From Janthinobacterium agaricidamnosum (GTDB taxonomy: Bacteria > Pseudomonadota > Gammaproteobacteria > Burkholderiales > Burkholderiaceae_D): a stretch of 64,000 nt of DNA. The position numbers and the translations under genes were made by a program. This document shows positions 28,853 through 36,761 of the stretch, in pieces; position 1 is the stretch's first letter, and each line of letters starts with the position of its first letter. The stretch is from positions 4,588,001 to 4,652,000 of the forward strand of contig NZ_CP033019.1 in NCBI RefSeq assembly GCF_003667705.1, written 5' to 3'. The notes under the pieces were generated by a model, which had not been told where the DNA came from, did not search any database, and was given only the letters and a program-made list of their open reading frames with translations.

Positions 28853-29770
28853 ATGACCCTGCTGCACTGGACCCTCCCCCTGCCCGCCGGCTACCGCCGC
28901 GACGACGTCATCGCCTTTCACAGCCGCGATACGGAAGCCGTGGCGGAACAGGTCACCGCGACGGGCCTGCGCAAGGGCATCCTGCTTGCCGGCGTGCCCG
29001 TCGTGCTGGACGTGGCGTTCGCGGACGCCGCGGCCGTCTGCCGCGCCGAGATCGACGGCAGCGCCAGTGACGCCCTGCACACGGCGCTGCATGGCGCCCT
29101 GCTCAACATCCTCGGCCTGCGCATCGACCCGCAACCCTTCGCGCAGCTGGCCGCCGCCGATCCGCTGCTGGCGCCGTTGATCCGGCTTAACCCGGGATTG
29201 CGCATCGTGCAATCGGCCAGCCCGTTCGAGGCGCTGACCTGGGCCATCATCGGCCAGCAGATCAACCTGCCGTTCGCCATTTCCCTGCGCCGCACCTTCA
29301 TTCTGCAGGCGGGGCGCCGGCATGGCAGCGGCTTGTGGTGCTACCCGGAGGCGCGCGACGTGGCGCGGCTGGACATCGAGGATTTGACCAGCCGCAAATT
29401 CTCGCGCGCCAAGGCGGAAACCGTGCTGCGCCTGGCGCATCTCGTCGATGACGGGGAATTGTCGCTGGAACTGCCGCCCTCCGGCGACGTGGCGGCCATT
29501 TCGCAGGCGCTGCTGGCCGTCAAGGGCATCGGCCCGTGGACCGTCAATTACGCGCTGCTGCGCGGCTACGGCTATGCCAACTGCTCGCTGCACGGCGACG
29601 TGGCGATCCGCGCCGCCCTGCAAAAGCTGCTCGGAGAGGAAACGAAACCGGACATGGCGCGCACGGAGCAGTGGCTGCGCCAGTACGCGCCGCACCGCAC
29701 CATGGCGGCCGCCCACCTGTGGGCCAGCCTGCATGCGCCGGCAAAAAATATGTCAAACGAGCGGGAATAA
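28853..29770 (+). CDS. DNA-3-methyladenine glycosylase II (AlkA-type)
   Basis: Base-excision repair glycosylase of the HhH-GPD superfamily, 305 residues. The helix-hairpin-helix VKGIGPWTVNYALL (about 223-236) is followed by the catalytic aspartate Asp249 in LHGDVAIRAAL. The middle block SPFEALTWAIIGQQINLPFA is the usual AlkA helix. The N-terminal part (1-110) resembles the AlkA N-domain. I use ATG 28853; an in-frame TTG 9 nt earlier is unlikely. There is no adjacent Ada gene. It lies 66 nt downstream of the xdhC-like gene. Confidence 0.88.
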   Translation: MTLLHWTLPLPAGYRRDDVIAFHSRDTEAVAEQVTATGLRKGILLAGVPVVLDVAFADAAAVCRAEIDGSASDALHTALHGALLNILGLRIDPQPFAQLAAADPLLAPLIRLNPGLRIVQSASPFEALTWAIIGQQINLPFAISLRRTFILQAGRRHGSGLWCYPEARDVARLDIEDLTSRKFSRAKAETVLRLAHLVDDGELSLELPPSGDVAAISQALLAVKGIGPWTVNYALLRGYGYANCSLHGDVAIRAALQKLLGEETKPDMARTEQWLRQYAPHRTMAAAHLWASLHAPAKNMSNERE

Positions 29771-29828
29771 ACGGCGGGCGGCACGCGTCTATCCCTTGCA
29801 AGCCCCCCAAAACCTCAAGGAGATCATC

Positions 29829-30200
29829 ATGCGCTTTACTACTTTTGCCGCCACCGCCCTTTTCACCGCCTTGTCCGCCCCCCTCGCCTTCGCCGCCGAC
29901 GTCATGCCCGCCAACGGCATGCTGGTCAACGCCAGCGGCATGACCGTGTATGTGTTCGACAAGGATGTCGCCGACAGCGGCAAGAGCGCCTGCAGCGGCG
30001 GCTGCCTGGTCGCGTGGCCCGCCGTCATCGCCACCAACGCGGCGCCCGCCGCCCCGTATGGCAGCATCAAGCGCGAAGACAACGGCGCCATGCAGCTGAC
30101 CTACAAGGGCAAGCCCCTGTACCTGTACAAGGAAGACAAGAAGCCGGGCGACGTGGCCGGCGACAATTTCAAGAACGTGTGGCACGTCGTCAAGCCCTAA
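29829..30200 (+). CDS. Secreted YxFxxD-motif protein (COG4315 / PF03640 type)
   Basis: 123-residue protein with a signal peptide cleaved about residue 21 (PLAFA-AD). Two copies of the family repeat are visible: GMTVYVFDKD (about 35-44) and GKPLYLYKED (about 91-100), with CSGGCLVAWP between them. Members are often lipoproteins, but no lipobox cysteine is present here. Function is unknown. It is directly upstream (21 nt) of an ECF sigma factor and its anti-sigma gene, so it may be part of that envelope-response unit. Confidence 0.8.
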   Translation: MRFTTFAATALFTALSAPLAFAADVMPANGMLVNASGMTVYVFDKDVADSGKSACSGGCLVAWPAVIATNAAPAAPYGSIKREDNGAMQLTYKGKPLYLYKEDKKPGDVAGDNFKNVWHVVKP

Positions 30201-30221
30201 GCAGCCCTGCCCGCCGCCACG

Positions 30222-30743
30222 ATGACCACGCAAGAGGATAGCCGTCAGCTGCAAGCGTGCCTGCCCGGCCTGCGCCGCTATGCGCGCGCGCTGGCGGGCG
30301 CCCTGCACGCGGACGACCTGGTGCAGGACACCGTGGAGCGGGCGTGGCGCAAGCTGGACCAGCGCGTCGGCGAGATGCGGCCCTGGCTCTTCTCCATCAT
30401 GCATAACCTGCACGTGGACCAGTTGCGCCGCCCCGGCCTGGCGCTGCAGGAGCTCGACGACGATACCGTGCTGCCCGCGCCTGAGCACGCGCCCGGGCAA
30501 GCCATCGCCATCGGCGAGATGGATGCGGCGCTGGCCCGTTTGCCGCTGGGGCAGCGCGAAGTGATCCTGCTCGTCGCGCTCGAACAGATGCCGTACGAGC
30601 AGGTGGCGGCCACCCTGGACCTTCCCGTCGGCACCGTGATGTCGCGTTTGTCGCGCGGGCGCGACAAGCTGCGCACCCTGCTCGACGGCCGCCCTGCCGG
30701 CAGCCAGGGCAGCGGCCCACCCACCCTGAAAGTCGTGAAATGA
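30222..30743 (+). CDS. ECF-type RNA polymerase sigma factor
   Basis: 173-residue sigma70-family factor. Region 2 is seen as ALHADDLVQDTVERAWRKLD and RPWLFSIMHNLHVDQLRR (about 25-67). Region 4 is LPLGQREVILLVALEQMPYE followed by QVAATLDLPVGTVMSRLSRG (about 107-147), a clear helix-turn-helix. Its stop overlaps the start of the anti-sigma gene by 4 nt (ATGA), implying coupled translation. The regulon cannot be predicted; the upstream YxFxxD gene is a candidate target. Confidence 0.9.
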   Translation: MTTQEDSRQLQACLPGLRRYARALAGALHADDLVQDTVERAWRKLDQRVGEMRPWLFSIMHNLHVDQLRRPGLALQELDDDTVLPAPEHAPGQAIAIGEMDAALARLPLGQREVILLVALEQMPYEQVAATLDLPVGTVMSRLSRGRDKLRTLLDGRPAGSQGSGPPTLKVVK

Positions 30744-31537
30744 CAACGCAAGCCATCAGCGAAGCGCAATTGCACGCCCTGGCCGACGGCGTCCTGCCCG
30801 AAGACCAGCGCGCGGCCGTCGACGCCCACCTGCACGCGCATCCCGGGGATGCCGCCAAGGTCGATGCGTGGCGCGAGCAGAACCGGCAATTGCGCGCCCT
30901 GTTCGATCCCGTGCTGGACGAAGCCGTGCCGCCTGCCCTGCTGCAGGCGGCGGCCCCGCCGGCGGCGAACGGCGCCTGGCGCCGCCCCGCCATGCAGGCG
31001 GCAGCTGCCGTCGTGCTGGTGCTCGCGGGCGGCGCGGGCGGCTGGCTGATGCGCGGCGATGGCGGCGATGCCGCCGACATGCGGAGCGCCAGCGCCAGCC
31101 CGATCTCCCTGGCGCGCAGCGCCGCCATCGCCCATGCCGTCTACACGCCGGAAGTACGCCACCCCGTCGAGGTGGGCGCGGAACAGGAGGCGCACCTGGT
31201 GCAATGGCTGTCGAAACGCCTGGGCAGCAAATTGCAGCCGCCTGCGCTGTCGCCGCTCGGCTATCACCTGATCGGCGGGCGTTTGCTGCCCGGCGATGGC
31301 GACGGCCCCGTGGCGCAATTCATGTATGAAGATGGCAAAGGTCAGCGCCTGACCCTGTACGTGGCAAAAGAACGGGCCGGCAAGCAGGAAACGGCCTTCC
31401 GCTACACGCAGGAAAAGGACTTGAGCGTGTTTTACTGGATCGACGGCCAGCTCGGTTATGCCCTCTCGGCGAGCCTGCCCAAACAGGAACTGGGCAAGAT
31501 CGCCGACGCCGTGTACGCGCAGCTGGAAAGTCACTAA
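30740..31537 (+). CDS. Anti-sigma factor, membrane-bound
   Basis: 265-residue partner of the preceding ECF factor. The N-terminal cytoplasmic part (SEAQLHALADGVLPEDQRAA) resembles the anti-sigma fold but lacks the HxxxCxxC zinc motif. A membrane helix covers about residues 88-105 (MQAAAAVVLVLAGGAGGWLM). The periplasmic C-terminal part (about 120-265) is probably the sensory region. It ends in a 4-nt convergent overlap with the MFS gene. Confidence 0.85.
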   Translation: MTTQAISEAQLHALADGVLPEDQRAAVDAHLHAHPGDAAKVDAWREQNRQLRALFDPVLDEAVPPALLQAAAPPAANGAWRRPAMQAAAAVVLVLAGGAGGWLMRGDGGDAADMRSASASPISLARSAAIAHAVYTPEVRHPVEVGAEQEAHLVQWLSKRLGSKLQPPALSPLGYHLIGGRLLPGDGDGPVAQFMYEDGKGQRLTLYVAKERAGKQETAFRYTQEKDLSVFYWIDGQLGYALSASLPKQELGKIADAVYAQLESH

Positions 31538-32766
31538 ACAGACTCTTCCATTTTCCGGAATTCTGCAATCCATTTCACGCCGCACCATTGCAGCAGCAAC
31601 GCTGCGGCGGCGACCAGGGCGGCGCAGGCCGCCAGCAGCCACACGGGCCAGTCCAGCAGGAGCAGTACCCCGCCTGCGGCGGCGCCGATGGCACTGCCCA
31701 GGTACAGCGCCGATTCGTTGAGAGCGATGGCCAGGTTGCCGTCGCCCTGCCGCGCGCGCACGGCCAGCAGCCGCTGGTTCTGCGGCACTTGCAGGGCCCA
31801 GCCGGCCGCGCCCCACAGCACGATGGGCGCCAGCATCAGCCACGCCGACCAGCCGGCCGCCAGCGGCAGCGCGCACAAGGCCAGCGCCAGCAACAGCAGG
31901 ATGAGCCAAGTCAGTCTCGGCGCCGCCACCTTGTCCGCCCATGGCCCGACCAATACGCTGCCCGCGATGCCGCCCACGCCCCACGCCCACAGGAAGGGCG
32001 TGGCGGATATCGCGGCGCCGTGCGCGGACCACGCCAGCAGCGGCGCAATGAACGTGTACATGCCCAGGCTGGCGATGGCCGCCAGCAGCGACACGAGCAA
32101 AATGGCCAGCACCTGCCCATCGGCCAGCAAGGCCAGCTTGCGGCGCAGCGAGGTCGCCGGTACTTCCGGCAGCGCGGGCAGCTTCCACAGCAAGCCCGCC
32201 AGCGCCAGCGCACCGAGGAAAGCCACCAGCCACAGGGCCGCCGTCCAGCCCAGCTGCTGCGCCAGCAGCAAGCTCAATGGCACGCCCAGCACCGTGCCGC
32301 CCGCCATGCCGCCCATGATCAAGGCTATGGCCTTGCCCCGCTGCCGCGGCGCCGACACGCCAGCCGCCGCCGCGATGCCCAGCGCCAGATACACGCCGGC
32401 GCCGATACCGGCCACGGCCCGCCATGCCAGCAGACTGGAAAATCCTGGCGCCAGCGCGCTGGCCCCGTTCGCCAGCACGAACACGCCCAGGGCGGTCAAC
32501 AGTCCTGAGCGCTGCGCGCGCGCCGGCAGCAAGGCCACGGCCAGCGGCGAGCCGAGACCATAGGCCAGCGTAAACGCCGTTACCAGCTGCGCGGCCATCG
32601 CCACGGACACGGAAAAGGCGCCGGCGATCATCGGCATCAGGCCCGCCGTCACATACGACGCCATGCCCAGCGCGAACGCGCCCACGGCGATCAGGTAGAC
32701 GGTGGCGGGCAGCGCGGCGGCGGCAGGCGCGGCGGCACGGGAGGAAGAATAGTCAGACATGGACAC
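31534..32766 (-). CDS. MFS transporter (sugar/drug efflux type)
   Basis: 410-residue major facilitator with about 12 helices. The sequence ALGMASYVTAGLMPMIAGAF near residue 32 and the overall plan resemble the arabinose-efflux group (AraJ/YdhP type). The substrate is unknown. It is divergent from the XRE/MmyB regulator at 32871, with an inverted repeat between them, so regulator and exporter probably form one unit. Confidence 0.82.
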   Translation of the reverse strand: MSMSDYSSSRAAAPAAAALPATVYLIAVGAFALGMASYVTAGLMPMIAGAFSVSVAMAAQLVTAFTLAYGLGSPLAVALLPARAQRSGLLTALGVFVLANGASALAPGFSSLLAWRAVAGIGAGVYLALGIAAAAGVSAPRQRGKAIALIMGGMAGGTVLGVPLSLLLAQQLGWTAALWLVAFLGALALAGLLWKLPALPEVPATSLRRKLALLADGQVLAILLVSLLAAIASLGMYTFIAPLLAWSAHGAAISATPFLWAWGVGGIAGSVLVGPWADKVAAPRLTWLILLLLALALCALPLAAGWSAWLMLAPIVLWGAAGWALQVPQNQRLLAVRARQGDGNLAIALNESALYLGSAIGAAAGGVLLLLDWPVWLLAACAALVAAAALLLQWCGVKWIAEFRKMEESV

Positions 32767-32802
32767 GCTTTCTGGAAGAAAGCAGGCATTCTGGAATACA
32801 AT

Positions 32803-32829
32803 ATAAACAATTACAATTTAACTGTTTAT
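32803..32829. promoter_or_regulatory. Inverted repeat between the MFS and XRE/MmyB genes
   Basis: ATAAACA (32803-32809) and TGTTTAT (32823-32829) are exact inverted copies 13 nt apart; extended half-sites match at 11 of 13 positions. The AT-rich setting between divergent genes makes it a good operator candidate. Confidence 0.5.
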
Positions 32830-32870
32830 GCTATTACTGATAGCAACAGCCTCACCGGAAAGACCGCACC

Positions 32871-33671
32871 ATGCGCACCTTGCAACGCACCCGCCACGAA
32901 CTGGCCGCCTACCTGCAGGCGCGCCGCGCGCGGCTGTCGCCCGAGGACGTGGGTTTGCCCGGCGGCGGGCGGCGCAGGACGCCGGGCTTGCGCCGCGAAG
33001 AAGTGGCGGCACTGGCCGGCGTGGGACTGACCTGGTACACCTGGCTGGAGCAGGGGCGCGACATCGGCGTCTCGAGCGCCTTTCTCGACAAGCTGGCCGA
33101 AGTGCTGAAACTCGATGCGGCGGAACGGCGCCACCTGTTCCTGCTGGCGCATGCGCGCCCGCCCGCCGAGGAAGGCAAGACGTTTTGCGTGGTGCCGCCG
33201 CCCGTGCGCCGCCTGATGCACGAGCTGGCGCATCCGGCCTATGTGCTCAACCTGCGCTGGGACGTGCTGGCGTTCAATGCGGGCGCGGACGCCCTGTTCG
33301 GCTTCGGCACGCATGTGCCGGCGCGCCGCAATCTGCTGTGGCTGTTGTTTACCGACCCGCTGCTGCGCTCCCGTTTCGCCGGCTGGGAAGAGCAGGCGCC
33401 GCTGATGCTGTCGAGCTTTCGCCGCGACTATGCACGCGCCACGCAGGAAGCGGACATCCACGCGCTGGTGGAGGAACTGGAAAAGGTCTCGCCCGAGTTC
33501 AAGCAGTGGTGGCGCCGCCACGACGTGCATGCGCCGTGCGCCGGCGTGCGCCAGCTGGACGTCTGCGGCGAGCAGCTCGCGTATGAACACACTTCGCTGA
33601 CCATCGATGCTGACCGCCACTTGCGGCTGGTCGTGTATGCGCGCCAGCTGGCAGACGACATCGCGCCGTAG
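32871..33671 (+). CDS. XRE-family regulator with MmyB-like ligand domain
   Basis: 266-residue regulator. The N-terminal helix-turn-helix (about 28-60) includes RRTPGLRREEVAALAGVGLT and WYTWLEQGRDIGVS, a pattern specific to this family. The C-terminal MmyB-like domain (about 100-260) has LNLRWDVLAFNAGADALFG and ends LRLVVYARQL; in relatives this domain binds a fatty-acid-like ligand. It likely controls the divergent MFS exporter. The ligand here is unknown. Confidence 0.88.
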   Translation: MRTLQRTRHELAAYLQARRARLSPEDVGLPGGGRRRTPGLRREEVAALAGVGLTWYTWLEQGRDIGVSSAFLDKLAEVLKLDAAERRHLFLLAHARPPAEEGKTFCVVPPPVRRLMHELAHPAYVLNLRWDVLAFNAGADALFGFGTHVPARRNLLWLLFTDPLLRSRFAGWEEQAPLMLSSFRRDYARATQEADIHALVEELEKVSPEFKQWWRRHDVHAPCAGVRQLDVCGEQLAYEHTSLTIDADRHLRLVVYARQLADDIAP

Positions 33672-33675
33672 AACG

Positions 33676-33710
33676 AAAAAACCGCTGGCCCTCTTGCGAG
33701 GAACCAGCGG
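33676..33710 (-). terminator. Terminator of the promoter-distal initiator tRNA gene
   Basis: On the minus strand CCGCTGG (33710-33704) pairs with CCAGCGG (33688-33682), with an inner CCTC/GAGG stem, and runs into six T. Confidence 0.8.
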
Positions 33711-33718
33711 CTTCGAAT

Positions 33719-33795
33719 TGGTTGCGGGGACAGGATTTGAACCTGTGACCTTCGGGTTATGAGCCCGACGAGCTGCCAGACTGCTCCACCCCGCA
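33719..33795 (-). tRNA. Initiator tRNA-fMet (CAU), copy 1
   Basis: 77-nt gene with encoded CCA. The anticodon loop is CTCATAA with CAT at the centre. The anticodon stem has three consecutive G:C pairs and the D stem has A11:U24, both initiator hallmarks. The T arm is ACAGG-TTCAAAT-CCTGT. Position 1 is T opposite A72, so a weak U-A pair replaces the C1xA72 mismatch of E. coli. It is identical in sequence to the copy at 33939. Confidence 0.97.
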
Positions 33796-33800
33796 CTCGA

Positions 33801-33830
33801 ATTATATACCAGATTGTTGCGCGGCGTAAA
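33801..33830 (-). promoter_or_regulatory. Promoter of initiator tRNA copy 1
   Basis: On the minus strand, -35 TTTACG (33830-33825), 18-nt spacer and -10 TATAAT (33806-33801). Only 5 nt separate the -10 box from the tRNA 5' end. Confidence 0.55.
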
Positions 33831-33893
33831 GGGCATGATTTGACAATGTCATGCCTGCCCCAGATGCCGGAGTGTGCCGTTGGCCAGCAATGG

Positions 33894-33931
33894 AAAAAGC
33901 CGCTGATTCTCTTGCAAGAATCAGCGGCTTT
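33894..33931 (-). terminator. Terminator of the promoter-proximal initiator tRNA gene
   Basis: Perfect 15-bp stem: AAAGCCGCTGATTCT and AGAATCAGCGGCTTT as read on the plus strand at 33896-33910 and 33917-33931. It ends in five T on the minus strand. Confidence 0.88.
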
Positions 33932-33938
33932 CATATAT

Positions 33939-34015
33939 TGGTTGCGGGGACAGGATTTGAACCTGTGACCTTCGGGTTATGAGCCCGACGAGCTGCCAGA
34001 CTGCTCCACCCCGCA
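33939..34015 (-). tRNA. Initiator tRNA-fMet (CAU), copy 2
   Basis: Second 77-nt copy, 220 nt from the first and identical over the gene, including the encoded CCA, CAT anticodon, three G:C pairs in the anticodon stem and T1-A72. The short CTCGAATTATA upstream flank is shared with copy 1, while promoters and terminators have otherwise diverged, so the duplication is old or was homogenised by gene conversion. Confidence 0.97.
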
Positions 34016-34020
34016 CTCGA

Positions 34021-34050
34021 ATTATAAGGGCAAGCGGGTGACTTAGGCAA
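34021..34050 (-). promoter_or_regulatory. Promoter of initiator tRNA copy 2
   Basis: On the minus strand, -35 TTGCCT (34050-34045), 18-nt spacer and -10 TATAAT (34026-34021), again 5 nt from the tRNA 5' end. Confidence 0.55.
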
Positions 34051-34224
34051 TAGCTATCTCAACTTCGGCTGTAATAGAGCTATTAAATTAAAATGCGTTA
34101 AAAAAGGTCGGCCAACTAGCAGCTGGCATTGTGTCCGCCCGTCACGCCACACAGCGCGCAATCGGTGTACAGTAAGCGTTACACTATCGTCTTGTCCGAT
34201 GCCATCCCTACTCCAAGCCTGCCC

Positions 34225-34803
34225 ATGAAATTCTGCTCCGAATGCGCCCACCCTGTCAGCCTGTCCATTCCGGAAGGCGACAACCGTCCGCGCTATGTCT
34301 GCGCCAACTGCGACGCCATCCATTACCAGAACCCGAAAATGGTGGTCGGCTCGATTCCCGTCTGGGAAGAGGATGGCCAGCTGCAGGTCTTGCTGTGCAA
34401 GCGGGCCATCGAGCCGCGCCTGGGCTACTGGACCCTGCCGGCCGGCTTCATGGAAAACGACGAAACGACGTCCGACGCGGCCGAGCGCGAAACGGTGGAG
34501 GAAGCGGGCGCGAATATCGAGCTGGGTCCCCTGTTTTCGCTGCTCAACGTGCAGCGCGTGCACCAGGTGCACCTGTTCTACCTGGCGCGCCTGCGCGACC
34601 TCGATTTCGCGCCCGGCATCGAAAGCCTGGACGTGCAGCTGTTTACGGAAGCGCAAATTCCGTGGGATGACTTGGCCTTCCCCACCATCCGCGCCACCCT
34701 GGAACTGTTCTTTGCCGACCGCGTGAAGATCCGCGAAGGCGGCAGCTATGGTGTGCATACGGGCGACATCACGCGCCCGATGGCGCGCGCGGATGCCGAG
34801 TAA
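34225..34803 (+). CDS. Nudix hydrolase with N-terminal zinc ribbon
   Basis: 192-residue nucleotide-derivative hydrolase. A zinc ribbon is formed by Cys4-Cys7 and Cys26-Cys29 (FCSECAHP, YVCANCD). The Nudix box spans about residues 74-96: GFMENDETTSDAAERETVEE followed by AG. The zinc ribbon plus Nudix order resembles NudC-like or ADP-ribose hydrolases; the substrate is not clear. ATG 34225 is used; the earlier in-frame start lies in a promoter-like stretch. It leads Nudix-aat-bpt. Confidence 0.9.
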   Translation: MKFCSECAHPVSLSIPEGDNRPRYVCANCDAIHYQNPKMVVGSIPVWEEDGQLQVLLCKRAIEPRLGYWTLPAGFMENDETTSDAAERETVEEAGANIELGPLFSLLNVQRVHQVHLFYLARLRDLDFAPGIESLDVQLFTEAQIPWDDLAFPTIRATLELFFADRVKIREGGSYGVHTGDITRPMARADAE

Positions 34804-34833
34804 GCCCCCATCACCCGCCATTTTTGACGCCGC

Positions 34834-35550
34834 ATGATTCCCTGGCTCGACATCCACACACCGTTCCCCGACGTCTCGCGCGCCCTCACCGACGAGGCGC
34901 CCGGCCTGCTGGCGGCCGGCGCCGATCTGTCGCCCGCGCGCCTGCTCGACGCCTACCGGCGCGGCATCTTCCCCTGGTTTTCCGAGGGCCAGCCCATTCT
35001 GTGGTGGAGCACGGACCCGCGCATGGTGCTGATGACGGACGACTTCAAGGTCTCCGACAGCCTGGCCAAGGCGATCCGCAAGGTCGAGCGCAGCGCCGCC
35101 ACGGACGGGCGCTGGCAGCTGCGCTTCGACGGCGATTTCGACGCCGTCATGCGCGCCTGCGCGGCGCCGCGCAAGGATGGCCCGGGCACCTGGATTTCCG
35201 ACGAGATCATCGCCGGCTACACGGGCTTGCACAAGCTGGGCTACGCCCACTCGTCCGAGCTGTGGCTGGACGGCGAACTGGTGGGCGGCGCGTATGGCGT
35301 GTCGATCGGACGCATGTTCTATGGCGAATCGATGTTCGCCCGCGTCTCGGATGGATCGAAGATCGCGCTGGCCCACCTCGTGCGCTTTTTGCAGGCCCGC
35401 GGCGTGACCATGATTGACTGCCAGCAAGAAACGAAACACCTGGCCTCGCTGGGCGCGGCGCCCATTTCGCGCGCCCGCTTCCTGGCCCATGTGAGGAGCG
35501 CCATTGAAGCAGCGCAAATCACCGATTGGCATGCTGCGCCACCGGCGTAA
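34834..35550 (+). CDS. aat: Leucyl/phenylalanyl-tRNA-protein transferase
   Basis: 238-residue enzyme of the N-degron pathway that adds Leu or Phe to N-terminal Arg or Lys for ClpS-ClpAP degradation. Family blocks are visible: [20 protein letters not shown] near residue 47, [26 protein letters not shown] and [19 protein letters not shown]. It starts 30 nt after the Nudix gene and is followed by bpt, the classic pair. Confidence 0.96.
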   Translation: MIPWLDIHTPFPDVSRALTDEAPGLLAAGADLSPARLLDAYRRGIFPWFSEGQPILWWSTDPRMVLMTDDFKVSDSLAKAIRKVERSAATDGRWQLRFDGDFDAVMRACAAPRKDGPGTWISDEIIAGYTGLHKLGYAHSSELWLDGELVGGAYGVSIGRMFYGESMFARVSDGSKIALAHLVRFLQARGVTMIDCQQETKHLASLGAAPISRARFLAHVRSAIEAAQITDWHAAPPA

Positions 35551-35622
35551 AAAAGCTATGATAGCTCCAGGCACACCGCCAGGCACATTTCCATTGCTGC
35601 GGACAGACCAGACAGGATCAGC

Positions 35623-36345
35623 ATGACGCACCTGAACGAACTACCGTTTGCCACCCTGCAGTTCTACACGACGGCACCGTATCCGTGCAGCTACCTGGAC
35701 GACCGCCAGGCCCGCTCGCAGGTGGCCACGCCTTCGCACCTGATCAACAGCGACGTGTATTCGGAACTGGTGCGCAACGGCTTTCGCCGCAGCGGTATTT
35801 TCACCTACCGCCCGTATTGCGATGGCTGCCAGGCCTGCATCCCCGTGCGCGTGGTGACGCAATCGTTCACGCCCAACCGCAACCAGCGCCGCGCCTGGAA
35901 CCGCCACGCCAACCTGCAGGCGGGCGTGGCCACTTTGTCCTTCCTCGACGAGCACTACGAACTGTATCTGCGCTACCAGAGCACGCGCCACGCGGGCGGC
36001 GGCATGGACCAGGACAGCCGCGACCAGTACGCGCAATTCCTGCTCCAAAGCCGGGTCAACACGCGCCTGGTGGAGTTCCGCGAGCCTGACGGCACCCTGC
36101 GCATGGTCAGCATCATCGACGTGCTGGCCGATGGCCTGTCGTCCGTCTACACGTTTTTCGATCCCGACGTGCCCGGCGCCTCGTACGGCACCTACAACGT
36201 GCTGTGGCAAATCGCCCAGGCGCGCGAACTGAACCTGCCTTACATCTACCTGGGCTACTGGATAGAACAAAGCCCGAAGATGGCGTATAAAATCAACTTC
36301 AAGCCGCTGGAAGCGCGGATCAAGGGACAGTGGGTGATCATGTAA
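35623..36345 (+). CDS. bpt: Aspartate/glutamate leucyltransferase (Bpt)
   Basis: 240-residue transferase that adds Leu to N-terminal Asp or Glu, completing the N-degron pathway with Aat. The N-terminal ATE-like block has [20 protein letters not shown] and the Cys pair region [15 protein letters not shown]. The C-terminal acetyltransferase-like part has [20 protein letters not shown] and [17 protein letters not shown]. Its last 40 bases are copied again at 36534-36571 by a tandem duplication. Confidence 0.94.
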   Translation: MTHLNELPFATLQFYTTAPYPCSYLDDRQARSQVATPSHLINSDVYSELVRNGFRRSGIFTYRPYCDGCQACIPVRVVTQSFTPNRNQRRAWNRHANLQAGVATLSFLDEHYELYLRYQSTRHAGGGMDQDSRDQYAQFLLQSRVNTRLVEFREPDGTLRMVSIIDVLADGLSSVYTFFDPDVPGASYGTYNVLWQIAQARELNLPYIYLGYWIEQSPKMAYKINFKPLEARIKGQWVIM

Positions 36346-36346
36346 G

Positions 36347-36431
36347 GTAGGTCGGATTAGCGCGCAAGTGCGTAATCCGACGCTGCAAAGCCAACAATGG
36401 TGTCGGATTACGCTGCGCTAATCCGACCTAC
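36347..36431. repeat. REP-like palindrome (copy A)
   Basis: Outer arms GTAGGTCGGATTAGCGC (36347-36363) and its exact inverse (36415-36431); inner arms GCGTAATCCGAC and GTCGGATTACGC. This GTCGGATTAGCG-type sequence is a widespread repetitive extragenic palindrome in proteobacteria. Confidence 0.85.
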
Positions 36432-36474
36432 CGGCGAACAATCGCGAGGGTCTGACCCATGCACTTCAGGCTTC

Positions 36475-36533
36475 TTACTTGCTTTTATCCGGAAACGCCG
36501 GACGTGGGCCGCACGGGCGGGTTCTTCGCCAGC
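36475..36533 (-). pseudogene. Remnant of the 3' end of the S41 protease gene
   Basis: Matches 36697 to about 36755, including the stop codon, with several substitutions. It is the left-over end from the tandem duplication and cannot be expressed as a protein on its own. Confidence 0.75.
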
Positions 36534-36761
36534 GCTGGAAGCGCGTCAAGGGACAGCGGGCGATCATGTAAGGTAGGTCGGATTAGCGCGCAAGCGCGTA
36601 ATCCGACGCTGCAAAGCCAACAATGGTGTCGGATTACGCTGCGCTAATCCGACCTACCGGCGAACAATCGCGAGGGTCTGACCCCTGCACTTCAGCTTAC
36701 TTGCTCTTGTCCGGAAACGCCGGACGCGCAGGCCGCACGGGCGGCTTTTTCGCCAGTTCGG
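36534..36761. repeat. Tandem duplication, copy B
   Basis: Second unit: a bpt 3' remnant (36534-36571, with a 2-base deletion), the REP-like palindrome, and the functional 3' end of the S41 protease gene from 36697. The right boundary is approximate because similarity fades around 36755-36761. Confidence 0.8.
36573..36657. repeat. REP-like palindrome (copy B)
   Basis: Same structure as copy A, offset by 226 bases; one base differs in the centre-left part (CAAGCGCG against CAAGTGCG). Confidence 0.85.

Larger units (their letters stand above)
36306..36533. repeat. Tandem duplication, copy A (228 bp)
   Basis: Runs from the last 40 bases of bpt through the REP-like palindrome to a fragment matching the 3' end of the S41 protease gene. 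Copy B at 36534 repeats the same order with small indels. The bpt part is intact here and the protease part is the remnant. Confidence 0.85.

Noticed and set aside
33719..34015. Tandem repeats that might be a CRISPR array or rRNA fragment
   Set aside because: The repeats are two complete initiator tRNA genes with their own promoters and terminators.
36346..36696. Insertion sequence between bpt and the S41 protease
   Set aside because: No transposase frame or terminal repeats; the sequence is explained by a tandem duplication and REP-like palindromes.
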